Source: Corynespora cassiicola (taxonomy: Eukaryota; Ascomycota; Dothideomycetes; Pleosporales; Corynesporascaceae). From it: a stretch of DNA of 64,000 nucleotides. This document shows positions 1 through 8,875 of this stretch, piece after piece; the first letter of the stretch is position 1, and each line of letters opens with the position of its first letter. The translations under genes were made by a program, and so were the position numbers. Under the pieces are notes generated by a model. The model was not told where the DNA came from. It saw only the letters and a list, made by a program, of their open reading frames with translations, and made no database searches. The stretch lies in NCBI GenBank assembly GCA_022059125.1, contig JAEUWY010000008.1, forward strand, positions 496,001-560,000, in the 5' to 3' direction.

Positions 1-2
1 GA

Positions 3-185
3 GATGCGTTGTCCTCGGATCTGGCTACTGGTAGTGATCGTGGTGATGCAGAAGATTGTGTATCGCCTATTTTCTTTGACTCTGATCCCCTCAACGGGTA
101 TGTGACTCTACCAATGCGTACCCTCCATGCACTATGCTCACAGAATGTAGGGGTAGCCATTTCTCAATGGTGCAGGTCAACGTGA
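3..185 (+). CDS. Possible C-terminal end of LINE ORF1 (partial)
   Basis: A reading frame open from the window edge ends in TGA at 183-185. It overlaps the start of the endonuclease ORF by about 50 bases in another frame. The translated piece is acidic (many Asp, Ser) and has no recognisable motif; the CCHC knuckles expected in ORF1 would lie further upstream. Its assignment rests only on position, because LINE ORF1 commonly ends near or overlaps the ORF2 start. It could equally be a chance open frame. Confidence 0.3.
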   Translation, partial: DALSSDLATGSDRGDAEDCVSPIFFDSDPLNGYVTLPMRTLHALCSQNVGVAISQWCRST

Positions 186-835
186 ACAAAAACTACGAGA
201 CCCAGTACCACTACCTCGTACTGGGTTTGAAACATGGCTGGGATTTCATCATGGTTCAGGAACCTCATAAAAAAAGCCACTTGTATGCATCTCGAGGATA
301 CCACATCATCTATGAAGAGATGTTGCAGGGCACTCAACTCTATGTTGTCATCTATGCGCGAGTAAGCTTGCATGTCAGTAAATACATGAGACTCCCAGTC
401 GATTGCACCTGTGAGGAGGAGGATCGCGAACGGCACCTCAAGCAGATTTTGACCCTCCAGGTAATCTTCGAGGACGCGAGACATCTTTACTTAACAAACA
501 TCTACAACCACGAAGGGGCACTTCCCATCGAGTGTATGACTTTCGTATTGAGGCAGCGCCATGAAGATGGCCATCTTGTTGCGGGTGATTTCAATCTCCA
601 CCACCGTTCGCGGGAGCCCACATTTACGGGTCCATGTACCAAGAGGGCCGAGGACCTTGATGAAGGGTTCGGCCTTGACTTGAATCTTCTGAACGATCCT
701 GGAAGAATCACATTCGAGCGTCCGCATGTCGATGAATTCAGGTCCTCGACTATTGATCTTACGTGGTTGAGCCACCGACTTTCTGATCATCTTGTGTCAT
801 GGGAACCGCTTGACCATCTCATGATTGGAAAATAA
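134..835 (+). CDS. LINE ORF2, endonuclease part (ends at premature stop)
   Basis: This 233-residue frame matches the endonuclease/exonuclease/phosphatase fold of LINE ORF2, which nicks target DNA to prime reverse transcription. Visible signatures are VQVNVNK near the start, the QEP catalytic glutamate motif, the AGDFNLHH block, and a late STIDLTW block. It stops at TAA 833-835, just where the closing catalytic Ser-Asp-His motif of the family is expected: the next in-frame codons are Asp-His. The frame then continues without a stop into the reverse transcriptase (both frames begin at positions equal to 2 modulo 3). The start could be ATG 134 or ATG 167. This is a single nonsense change rather than a two-gene design. 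Confidence 0.85.
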   Translation: MLTECRGSHFSMVQVNVNKNYETQYHYLVLGLKHGWDFIMVQEPHKKSHLYASRGYHIIYEEMLQGTQLYVVIYARVSLHVSKYMRLPVDCTCEEEDRERHLKQILTLQVIFEDARHLYLTNIYNHEGALPIECMTFVLRQRHEDGHLVAGDFNLHHRSREPTFTGPCTKRAEDLDEGFGLDLNLLNDPGRITFERPHVDEFRSSTIDLTWLSHRLSDHLVSWEPLDHLMIGK

Positions 836-925
836 GACCATGTTGCAATCAAGACTGTCTTAAGTTTCAGCATCCAAGAGCGAGTTGAAACTCGAAGGGA
901 TTGGAAGAACGCTCAGCATGGCAAA

Positions 926-3742
926 ATGGTTGACTACCTTGAGAGTGCTTTGCAGGTCCTTGGACTTCCAGAGAATACATTCCTGGGATCTCCGGAAGAA
1001 GTCAATAGATACGCTCGTACCTTCATGGAAATCTTGCAGAAATCCATTGAGACTTATGTTCCTTTGAAGGAAACCTGGAAACCGAAACCATTGCCGCTAA
1101 TCCACACCGAGAAGCTTGAGGCTTTGCGGAAAGAGATTCGTCAGAATTCCGAAGAATACCTCACGCTTCTCGCAAATGAACAAGGACTTTACAGGAGGAA
1201 ACTCTTGGAAAAAGAGACACACAAGTTATCTCAAGAGCTCAAGTGGCTATATGACGCACTCTACCGTGAAGAAGAACTCGAACGAAGAAAGAGAAGAACT
1301 AAAGAATCAAGTCTCCCTAATAAGGAACCATACGGAGTTTATCGCTACTTTCGCTGCATGAAAAGGGGTGCAGAGGCACGCAATGCACCGCAAATGGGCC
1401 CTTTGCAAGATCGAAACGGCAACTTGGTGGAGTCCTGGGAGGAAAAGATCGACTGCCTTGTCGAAAATTGGCATCAGCAAAATGAAGCATGCGTCGGAAC
1501 GTCGTGTAGAACCTGTCGGAGACAGTTCAGGGATACTCGCCTTTTTCCTCGACCTCCTGCTCCAAGAGCTAATGCATCCGACTACGTCCCATCAAATCTT
1601 TTCTCCGTTCAAGGTCTGGAAGAGAGCAACGGCATCTCCAACGGTCGAGTATCCCAAGATACCAATGAAGATTTCCCAGATATCTCATTCGAGGACTTGG
1701 CCTCGCGTCTTCCATGGCTGATAGAAAATAATCATGAGTTTACCGAAGAAGAACTGCAAGAAAGCTGGCAAAGGCTCACAAAGCACAAGACTCCTGGTGA
1801 CGATGGAATTGAAGATTTCATTCTTGTTACTGGTAAGGATGTGCTCTGGGATTACTACCGGGTACTATGCGAGGGCATCGTCAGGACTGGGACGGAGCCA
1901 GATTTGTGGAAAGTCGGTGTCACATATAGCATCAGAAAACCCTTGAGCAAAGGGCAGACCTACGCAGACACTGGGAAGTGGAGACCTATATGCTGCCTCT
2001 CAGTCCTCGCAAAGTTATACGAGCGAATCATTGCATGCCGCATTGCTGACATCGCCCTCGAAAAGAATATGATTCCAAATACTCGGTTTTCTTTCAAAGG
2101 ACGCCCCACCAGCATGGCCCTCATATATTTGCTCGATGTTATTCGAGATGCCAGAGCATGCGGTTTGGTCGTTACTATCCTTGGACTTGATATCAAAGCG
2201 GCTTTCGATCGTGTGAATCACAAGAAGCTGCTGAGTATTCTCCGAGAGAAGGGTGTTCCCGAATGGCTGGTCCAACTTATTGAATGCTTCCTCAAAGATC
2301 GCAGCATTCGAGTCACCGTGCCTGGATACGAATCGAAAGAGTACCACGGGGTCCCTGGTGGTATCCCGCAAGGCAGCCCTCTGTCATCCATTCTATGGGC
2401 CTTTGTCACTACGGGTCTTCTCGAGATCGACTTCGACGAGAAGGAGGGACTCCTTTTTAGGATGGCCTATGCCGACGATACCTATCTCATTGCAATATCG
2501 ACGTCTCTCGAGATCAACCAGAGGATTCTCAAAAAAGCGCACGAACAGTGTTTGTACTGGGCGCATCAAGTTGGCGCGACATTCTCGACTCACAAATACT
2601 GCATGGTGCATTTTTGTGATCTAATTGATTATATCAAAGAGCATGTGAGACCTACTTGGATCAAGGATTTCCCAGATGATTGTGGCTTCAAGCAAATCAA
2701 GGTCCTTGGGGTTATCATCAAAGCTACTCGTACGGGTGGTCTTGACTGGAACGCCCACTATAAGGCAGTACTCAAGAAGTCTGGGATGCATTTCGATGCC
2801 TTCAAGAGAATGGTGGAATTGCAGCGCGGAACCTGCGTCAAGGAGGCACTCCCACTGTATAAGACTGCAGTGCGAGCGGCCTTGGCATATGCATCTGATG
2901 CTTGGCATGTTCCAAGGGCCAAAAGCAATGTACCGTTCTATGGTACTGAGTCCAAGTCAACCGTGGAGCGAAAGGAAGCCGAGGAAGATATGGCTTATGG
3001 AGATGAGCAAGATATGGAGATATACCCCGATAAGCTGAGGAAAAAGTTCAACTCTTTGCAGAACAAGTTTCTACGTCTCATCGCAGGCGCCGTGCCAGGC
3101 ACACCCAACATTTTTCTTCACAAGGAATTGAGCATTGAGGCATTTGACGTTTACCAGAAGCGTATGTGGCAATCTAGGCGAGCTCAACTTCAGTGTACCG
3201 ACTTCTGGAAAACTCTCCAAGATGCAAAAGAACAGATACATGGCTTTAGGTTCGACGACTCCCCTCGCACGATACAAGGGAGGAAGTGGCAGTATATAAA
3301 AGAGAGCATGAGGTTTGCTGAGAAGCTGAGATACAAAGTTATCAATGATATCGTAAAGAAAGTGAGGAAGCAGTTAAAGGAGGAAGAAAAATCAGATAAT
3401 GAGTCCAGGTTCAAACTGCTCATTCGTCAGATAACGCAAGGCAATGCACATGCTTATATGGCTTGGGAGTGGAGGATGTACAGGAAAATACGATCCGCTA
3501 AGTATCTCGCCAAGCATTTCAAAATGGGTAACTTTAAGTGGATGCTGGAGAACATATCGGACATTGACTTCGAGAGGCAGCAAGAAGAGGAAGAAACGAA
3601 AGAAACGGAACAGGAAGGGACGGACAAAGAGCAGGAAACGCATGTAGCGATAACACCGAAGGGGAAGGCTGTGAAGAGAAAGAGCTCGGGAACTGAGCAG
3701 ACACCAGGAAGAGGGAGAAAATCGCGGAAGACCAAGCCATAG
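926..3742 (+). CDS. LINE ORF2, reverse transcriptase part
   Basis: A 938-residue frame, open in fact from codon 836 directly after the upstream stop. Reverse transcriptase blocks appear in order: WRPICCLS, GLDIKAAFDRVNH with a catalytic aspartate, GIPQGSPLSS, and the YADD active site at about residues 515-518, then the thumb-like KVLGV block. No RNase H domain follows. The C-terminus is strongly Lys/Glu-rich and ends in a basic tail. Known LINE enzymes of this type copy their RNA at a nicked chromosomal site. The ATG at 926 is only the first one after the stop; the native protein would begin with the endonuclease. Without readthrough this copy makes only fragments. Confidence 0.92.
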   Translation: MVDYLESALQVLGLPENTFLGSPEEVNRYARTFMEILQKSIETYVPLKETWKPKPLPLIHTEKLEALRKEIRQNSEEYLTLLANEQGLYRRKLLEKETHKLSQELKWLYDALYREEELERRKRRTKESSLPNKEPYGVYRYFRCMKRGAEARNAPQMGPLQDRNGNLVESWEEKIDCLVENWHQQNEACVGTSCRTCRRQFRDTRLFPRPPAPRANASDYVPSNLFSVQGLEESNGISNGRVSQDTNEDFPDISFEDLASRLPWLIENNHEFTEEELQESWQRLTKHKTPGDDGIEDFILVTGKDVLWDYYRVLCEGIVRTGTEPDLWKVGVTYSIRKPLSKGQTYADTGKWRPICCLSVLAKLYERIIACRIADIALEKNMIPNTRFSFKGRPTSMALIYLLDVIRDARACGLVVTILGLDIKAAFDRVNHKKLLSILREKGVPEWLVQLIECFLKDRSIRVTVPGYESKEYHGVPGGIPQGSPLSSILWAFVTTGLLEIDFDEKEGLLFRMAYADDTYLIAISTSLEINQRILKKAHEQCLYWAHQVGATFSTHKYCMVHFCDLIDYIKEHVRPTWIKDFPDDCGFKQIKVLGVIIKATRTGGLDWNAHYKAVLKKSGMHFDAFKRMVELQRGTCVKEALPLYKTAVRAALAYASDAWHVPRAKSNVPFYGTESKSTVERKEAEEDMAYGDEQDMEIYPDKLRKKFNSLQNKFLRLIAGAVPGTPNIFLHKELSIEAFDVYQKRMWQSRRAQLQCTDFWKTLQDAKEQIHGFRFDDSPRTIQGRKWQYIKESMRFAEKLRYKVINDIVKKVRKQLKEEEKSDNESRFKLLIRQITQGNAHAYMAWEWRMYRKIRSAKYLAKHFKMGNFKWMLENISDIDFERQQEEEETKETEQEGTDKEQETHVAITPKGKAVKRKSSGTEQTPGRGRKSRKTKP

Positions 3743-4319
3743 TTATATTTCAGTTAACCACAGTGCCTAGCACACATTCAATGCATTTTGTTTCAAGACA
3801 TCGCGATCCGGCCTGATCCGACCTTTACCTTCACGTTTTCAGCGCCTCAGTATTTGCAAGATTGCATCAACATCATCCTTGTATCTAACCCAAAATTTTC
3901 TTGGATTAGGCGCTCTAGTATCGACAGCTTCACATGCACGTTTATCATGCAAGTGCATTGCAAAATATATTCAGTCGAGTATGCAGTCTGTGAACTATTC
4001 AGTGGTCATATGTCAATACGTGGTGTAGTGTCTAGACGCCCAACGAAGAAACATTTGACAAAAGGCGAATGCACATATCGATTTATGGATCGAAAACAGA
4101 GCACGATATGTACGACAAATCGCTGGTGATTTTCTGGCGCCACAATAACTGCCATCTGGGTATCATTAACCTCGGACCTTGATCGTACAAGAACCCCCAC
4201 CCAACCAACCATCCAACCAAGGGGAGCACAGTCCCACGTCCCCTAAAGGATCTCAACGGAAAAGAAATTCGTTGCGCGTTCATTAGCCATTATAACACTG
4301 GAGAACGGAGAGTCGTGGA
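3743..4319. other. LINE 3' region and intergenic sequence
   Basis: No supported gene. The open frame at 3788-4129 has no recognisable motif. The sequence should contain the 3' untranslated part of the LINE and the far side of the insertion, but I see neither a homopolymer tail nor an obvious boundary. The methyltransferase gene ends at 4320 on the other strand. Confidence 0.5.
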
Positions 4320-5692
4320 TCATGATCGGAGTGGCTTCCTGCCATATACGACGGTGCCTGGCAGGTAGGCGTGGACCTTGTAATTCTTCAGCTCGCGACG
4401 CATCTGCGCGAGGAAGACCTGAGCGGCGGCGACGGACCACTGCGCGGCATCAGTAAGAGGGGCGAAGGGATATAAAAGCGCGCATTGGAAGGCCACTTAC
4501 CCCACCGACTTGTGTCAGAAGGCGGATCATGAAACCCTCGATGCCCTCATGTAGACGCAGCTGGTTCCATCTGCCAATGTTCTTCATCCGCTTGTCTTGC
4601 GACCAGCCGTTCATGGGCCATTTGTACGTGTGCTCGACAATGTCGACGAAGCCCGCCCTCTCCATGCGCTCCTTGGCCTCGCTCCAGATGGTGAAGCTCT
4701 TGCCAAACTTCTCGCCCATCTCGACGACGGTCTCGCCCCACGTGTGGAAGAAGTGGTCTGAGCCCATGGTGCCGTCGTCGCAGATGGGTTGCACGGAGTG
4801 CTCGACAATTTCGATCCAGCCGCCGGGCTTGGTGTGCCGGTAGGCCTGCTGGAAGAAGAAGTCCCAGTCCGGCACACACCCAAACAACTCGCGGATGTGG
4901 ATAAAGTCAAAGTCCTCGGCCGGGAAGGTCCAGTCGAGCGTCACGTCATCGATCTCGAAGTGGCAGTTCGGCGGGACCCACTCGGGCTGGATAGGCGACA
5001 GATCAGTGCCGATGACAGTGCCGGATGGGTACTGGTCCGCCATGTCAATGGCCCAGATGCCCGTGCCGGTACCAACGTCGAGTATTTTCTGGGCAATTTA
5101 GCGGCAGTACGCAAGGGGGAGGAGAGGGTAGTAGTGGTGGTGGTGGCGGCAGCGGCGGCGGCGGCGGCGGCGGCGGCAGCTTGGGGGAGACAAACCTGCG
5201 GGTTCTTGATTGGAGCCAGATGCAACTTGTGGTCCAGCGTCAGCAGGTACATGTGGTGAGCAAAGTCGATGATCTCCTTTGCGATTTCATCGTTTGGACC
5301 CTGCAGGTTGTCAGATTCGACTAGGCGGGGTTGACATTATGCACCACGCAACGCACCCAGTAGGCTCCGTCGCGGTAGGCGTGGTATTGGCGACCATTTT
5401 CCATGCGGTAGTGCATAATGGACGAGGCGAGAGTATCCGTCTCGTCAAGCAGTAAGCTGCCGCTGTCGAACCCAGAGTCGGAAGCGTTGTCGTAGGCGTC
5501 ATCTACGGCAGGCCCTGGCAACTGTTGGTCGGCGACATCGTATTGCGGGGCGGGAGGTGGTTGGTCGTGGCCGTAGTCGTGGCCATGGCCGTGACCGTGT
5601 TCGGTAGAGTCGTTCAGTTGCAGGGCGCTGTCCCGGCTCGAAGAGTGCATGCTCTGAGCGTCGAAGGGCTTTGGCGGGGGCGTCGAGGCCAT
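4320..5692 (-). CDS. LaeA-like S-adenosylmethionine-dependent methyltransferase
   Basis: Four exons read on the minus strand: 5692-5357, 5300-5196, 5088-4501 and 4439-4320, about 382 residues, all junctions in phase 0. After a low-complexity N-terminus comes the family block YRMENGRQYHAYRDGAYW, then GPNDE. SAM-binding motif I (LDVGTGTGIWAID) sits at about residues 150-162, followed by GTDLSPIQPEWVPPN and KPGGWIE. This is the class I methyltransferase family abundant in ascomycetes, which includes the secondary-metabolism regulator LaeA and many paralogues of unknown substrate. Residues 32-42 carry a Gly-His run. Intron 2 contains a GCC-type trinucleotide repeat. The gene diverges from a FAD monooxygenase. 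Orthology to LaeA itself is not supported; it may be a tailoring or regulatory paralogue. Confidence 0.9.
5128..5180. repeat. GGC/GTG trinucleotide microsatellite in an intron
   Basis: About 50 bases of GTA, GTG and mainly GGC triplets, ending in nine GGC-like units. It lies inside intron 2 (5195-5089) of the minus-strand methyltransferase, where it reads as GCC repeats. Because it is intronic, its length can drift without changing the protein, but it makes up almost half of a 107-nt intron. Confidence 0.9.
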
Positions 5693-6362
5693 TCTGGAAG
5701 CAGGACAGGTGATTGGGACACCAGGCTATAAGGGGCGGCGGGAGAGGAGAGGCAGGACGCGTGGGTGCGGCGAAGAAGCAGCATCTCAGCGCAGAGCCGC
5801 AGAGCCGGAATTTGAGGCAGCTGGCGGGAGGGCACGTCGAACCGTCTTTGTCTGGCGGGCACTGGGGGCTGCGCCGCCGAGCCTTCTCTGGATATGGTTT
5901 GAGATGCAGTCCCCGCTTTGCCGCTAAGGTGCGATGGGATGGAAGAGACGTGCGTCGGGATCCACGTCCTGCCAACGCCGGCCCCGACGTCGCGGCCAAT
6001 CCCACGTGGGAGTGGGCTCACCGAGGGCAGGGCAGGGCAGGGCAGGGCAGGGCAGTCGCAAGCAGGCAGTCGCAGTCGCAAGCAGGCAGTCGCAGTCGCA
6101 AGCAGGCAGTCGCAGCCCGTACGGAGGGCAGTCGCCACGAGCAGCGCGAGGCAAGACGCTCTGCCGTCAGATGTGCCATTCACAGCCTATATTACAGCAC
6201 AGGCTCGCCCTGCTAGCCCCAGGTAGCAGCAACCAACTTACTCGTGCCAACTTCACGGCGAACCACGTCCAACTCTGCCGATCCAGCGTCACCCGCTTTC
6301 GACTCGGTCGTCTGCCATCGCCGTCACCGCCGCCGTCACCGCCGCCCGAGTCCCTCGTCCAG
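5693..6362. promoter_or_regulatory. Divergent promoter between methyltransferase and monooxygenase
   Basis: The two start codons point away from each other, 670 bases apart, so this region must hold both promoters. It is GC-rich and carries a tandem-repeat block in its middle (6026-6115). The last 100 bases before the monooxygenase ATG are rich in CCG/CCA. Long open frames here in several phases reflect base composition. No specific factor site can be named with confidence. Confidence 0.65.
6026..6115. repeat. GGCAG pentamers followed by a perfect 20-bp minisatellite
   Basis: Six copies of GGCAG (6026-6055) run directly into three identical 20-bp units, TCGCAAGCAGGCAGTCGCAG, at 6056-6075, 6076-6095 and 6096-6115. 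Perfect identity of the units implies recent expansion. The GGCAG motif recurs inside each unit, suggesting one grew from the other. The block is central in a divergent promoter. Confidence 0.95.
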
Positions 6363-7823
6363 ATGGCAGACAATCCCGAAGCAAACGGTGCAGCCCGCTT
6401 CGCGGATGGCGCCGCCATCCTGCCTGTCCTCATCATCGGTTCCGGTACGTAGGCACCCAATCCGCGTCCGCCTGCTGCCAGCACCCCAGTCTGATCCCAT
6501 CACAACGCAGGATCCGCGGGGCTTGCGCTCGCTCAGGGCCTCACAAAGGTATGTCAGACGTTCGCCGAAGAACCACTGCGCTCCTTTGGGATGCGCCACT
6601 GCTACCTTGGGTCCGGCCGATACCTTGGCCTACAACCCTTTGCAAACTCCCGTGGCTGCCACACGTGACCTGTGCTAAGGCACCCAAAGGCAGGCATCCG
6701 ATGCACCGTTTTCGAGAAACAGCAGTCGCAGGGCCGCGAGCGCGACTGGAACATGGGCCTTCACTGGGGCGCTCCTGTGCTGAAGAGCCTGGTGCCGGAG
6801 GGAATGTGGTCGCGCATCCAAACCGTCCAGGTGGATCCGCACGAGCCCACCAAAGACCTGGATACGCTGTCTTTCCTCCAGGGTGACACTGGCGAGGCCA
6901 TTGCCGCCTTCACATTCGGCCCGTTCTATCGCCTGAAGCGGAGCAAGCTCAGGGAGCTGCTTTCAGAGGGTCTAGACGTCCAGTACGACAAGCGTCTGTC
7001 AGACGTCAGGTATGCAGATGACCGAACTTCCGTTACCGCCTACTTCAGTGACGGAACATCAGCTACGGGACGACTGCTGGTGGGCGCCGACGGTGCGCGC
7101 TCCACTACTCGCAAGCTTCTTCTAGGACCTGAACTGGGTGCCATCCATCGGATACCCTATGCGGCCACTTTTGTCCAGCGCCGCTTCTCTGCCGAGCAAG
7201 CACTCTACCTGAGAAAGTTCCATCCTCTTTTCCTCGCCTCTGCTCATCCAGAAGATCGTTTCGCCTTCTTTGGCATGCAGGACGCTGCCGACCCGGACGA
7301 TCCCTCCTCGTGGACTTTCTTCTTCTACATCTCGTGGCAGAGCAGTCTTGAGGAACAGGACGCGACGGTCGGATGGTCCAATGCGCAGCGCTTGGCCCAG
7401 CAGAAGGAGTTTGCAAAGAAATTCTGCGATCCCTGGAGAAGCGCATACGAATGGACGCCCGACGACTCGCCAGTGTGGTACATGGGTTTGACAGACTGGG
7501 ATCCCGGGCGCGAGGGCTGCCGATGGGACAATCATGGTGGACTGGTCACCATGGTCGGCGATGCTGTGCACCCCATGACCTATCAACGGGGACAAGGCCT
7601 AAACCATTCAATCACTGATGCTGGGAAACTCCGTGATGCTCTGGTTGCGCTCGAGAAGGGTGGTGAGCAAGCAGAGCTCATATCCACTTTTGAAGCCGAG
7701 ATGATCGAGAGAGGAGGCTCAGAAGTCCGAGACGGCACCGCAAACACGACGCTTTTGCACGACTGGGGGAAGGTCAAGCAAAGTCCGTTCTTCACAAAGG
7801 GCCTGAGGAAGAACGAGTCGTGA
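6363..7823 (+). CDS. FAD-dependent monooxygenase (aromatic hydroxylase-like)
   Basis: Three exons, 6363-6444, 6511-6548 and 6690-7823, encode about 417 residues. Splicing joins the dinucleotide-binding motif IIGSGSAGLALAQG near the N-terminus, then FEKQ with the acidic ribose-binding residue. The second FAD motif VGADGARSTTRKLL lies mid-protein, and GDAVHPM follows at about residues 330-336. This is the class A flavoprotein monooxygenase fold (salicylate/p-hydroxybenzoate hydroxylase type), which uses NAD(P)H and oxygen to hydroxylate small, often aromatic substrates. The substrate is not predictable here. No signal peptide is seen, so it is probably cytosolic. Divergent pairing with a methyltransferase fits a tailoring role, but this is inference. 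Confidence 0.9.
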
Positions 7824-8875
7824 AAAGGTTTTACGGTGTATCAATCTAACCTTCTGTACACTGAGGATCAGGCCTGCTCAGTCTTATATACCATTTGTAT
7901 GAGTTTACGATTGCACTTTGAATAGGGGGATCACACTGCCCCAGATACCATCTAAATCTGAAGCCTCAAAGTGATAGGTAAATGCCAAACCGAATACTGC
8001 TGCAATGCCATTGATATCAGATTCACGTACAGGCACATCATCAACCTGCTATTTTAGGTTAAGATCGCAACAAACCATCGGTGACGCTAAGCGAGTCCGC
8101 CTCCCTCACCCCCTCGACCTCATCACTTGAACTTGCTTTGCTCTGCGCCATTCGTTAGGTGATCACGCTGGTAGACATATCGCTGTCTAAGTACCTAAAC
8201 ATATCACCAAACCCTGAAACATCTAAGTCCCTTTTTATTCGATCATGGAATCTCATCGTTCAAGCTTTTATCAAGGGCAGATGAACCGGAGACGGCACCA
8301 GACTACACATCACCCCCCCAAAAGAAACTTCCCCGCCCAATCATATAGAGCGCTCGCAGTGGAATTTCCAATGGGCATATCGTTCCATCGTGCACGAGCG
8401 GTCGATTTCGATCCTTCATGACTCTGAAATCGAGCATCTCATTAGGGATCTTTCAGCGCCCAGCAAGTCATTTTCAGGCTCCCGCACAAGCCCAAGACTC
8501 TATAAAACATTCAAAAGCGAGCACATGAGTGAATATCTATGGCATATCCTGCGTAAATCGCCAACCTTTGAGAGTTTTACCCGGATTCTGGATTTGCTTC
8601 ATGGTTGTTCGGTGCTGGAGAAAGTGAGCATGTAATTTTTCGACTGCAGTCCCACTTCAGCCAAAAAGCGTGCTCGAGTACTCGGCAAGCTCATTTGAAA
8701 TATCTTCTAGAACTGTGTGCTCTGCAGTCGAGAATCACGTACGAGCTTGGTCTTCGGTGAAAATCTGCAAATTGTATTCATATGCTCAAATTCTGATGAG
8801 GACAGCAACAGTCTCGAACTGCAGACAGCAGAGGCGAACGATTGGCCTGGAAAATGGGTTCATCGAGCGAGCTGA
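7824..8875. other. Intergenic, no gene seen
   Basis: About 1 kb of AT-richer sequence between the monooxygenase and the convergent alcohol dehydrogenase. The 81-codon frame at 8390-8635 lacks family features and a credible splice partner. Should include both 3' untranslated regions. Confidence 0.6.

Larger units (their letters stand above)
1..3742 (+). mobile_element. Tad1-like LINE (non-LTR retrotransposon), 5' part outside window
   Basis: An apurinic-like endonuclease ORF is followed in the same frame by a long reverse transcriptase ORF, the order seen in ORF2 of fungal Tad-type LINEs. No long terminal repeats, RNase H or integrase are seen. The window opens inside the element, in what may be the end of ORF1, so the 5' end and target-site duplication cannot be examined. 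No clear poly(A) or short-repeat tail is visible after 3742, so the 3' boundary is uncertain. The 938-codon reverse transcriptase frame is free of stops, so this copy has not suffered heavy RIP and looks young. Confidence 0.9.

Noticed and set aside
4941..5252. Minus-strand frame with poly-Ala and poly-Thr
   Set aside because: This is exon 2 of the methyltransferase read into its repeat-bearing intron.
6056..6115. Tandem repeats considered as a CRISPR-like array
   Set aside because: Units are contiguous without spacers, and the genome is eukaryotic.
5713..6216. Several overlapping frames of 70-190 codons on both strands
   Set aside because: They come from GC-rich promoter and repeat sequence; multiple phases are open at once and the translations are low-complexity.
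8390..8635. 81-codon plus-strand frame in the intergenic region after the monooxygenase
   Set aside because: No family motif, no splice partner, and no coding-like continuation on either side.
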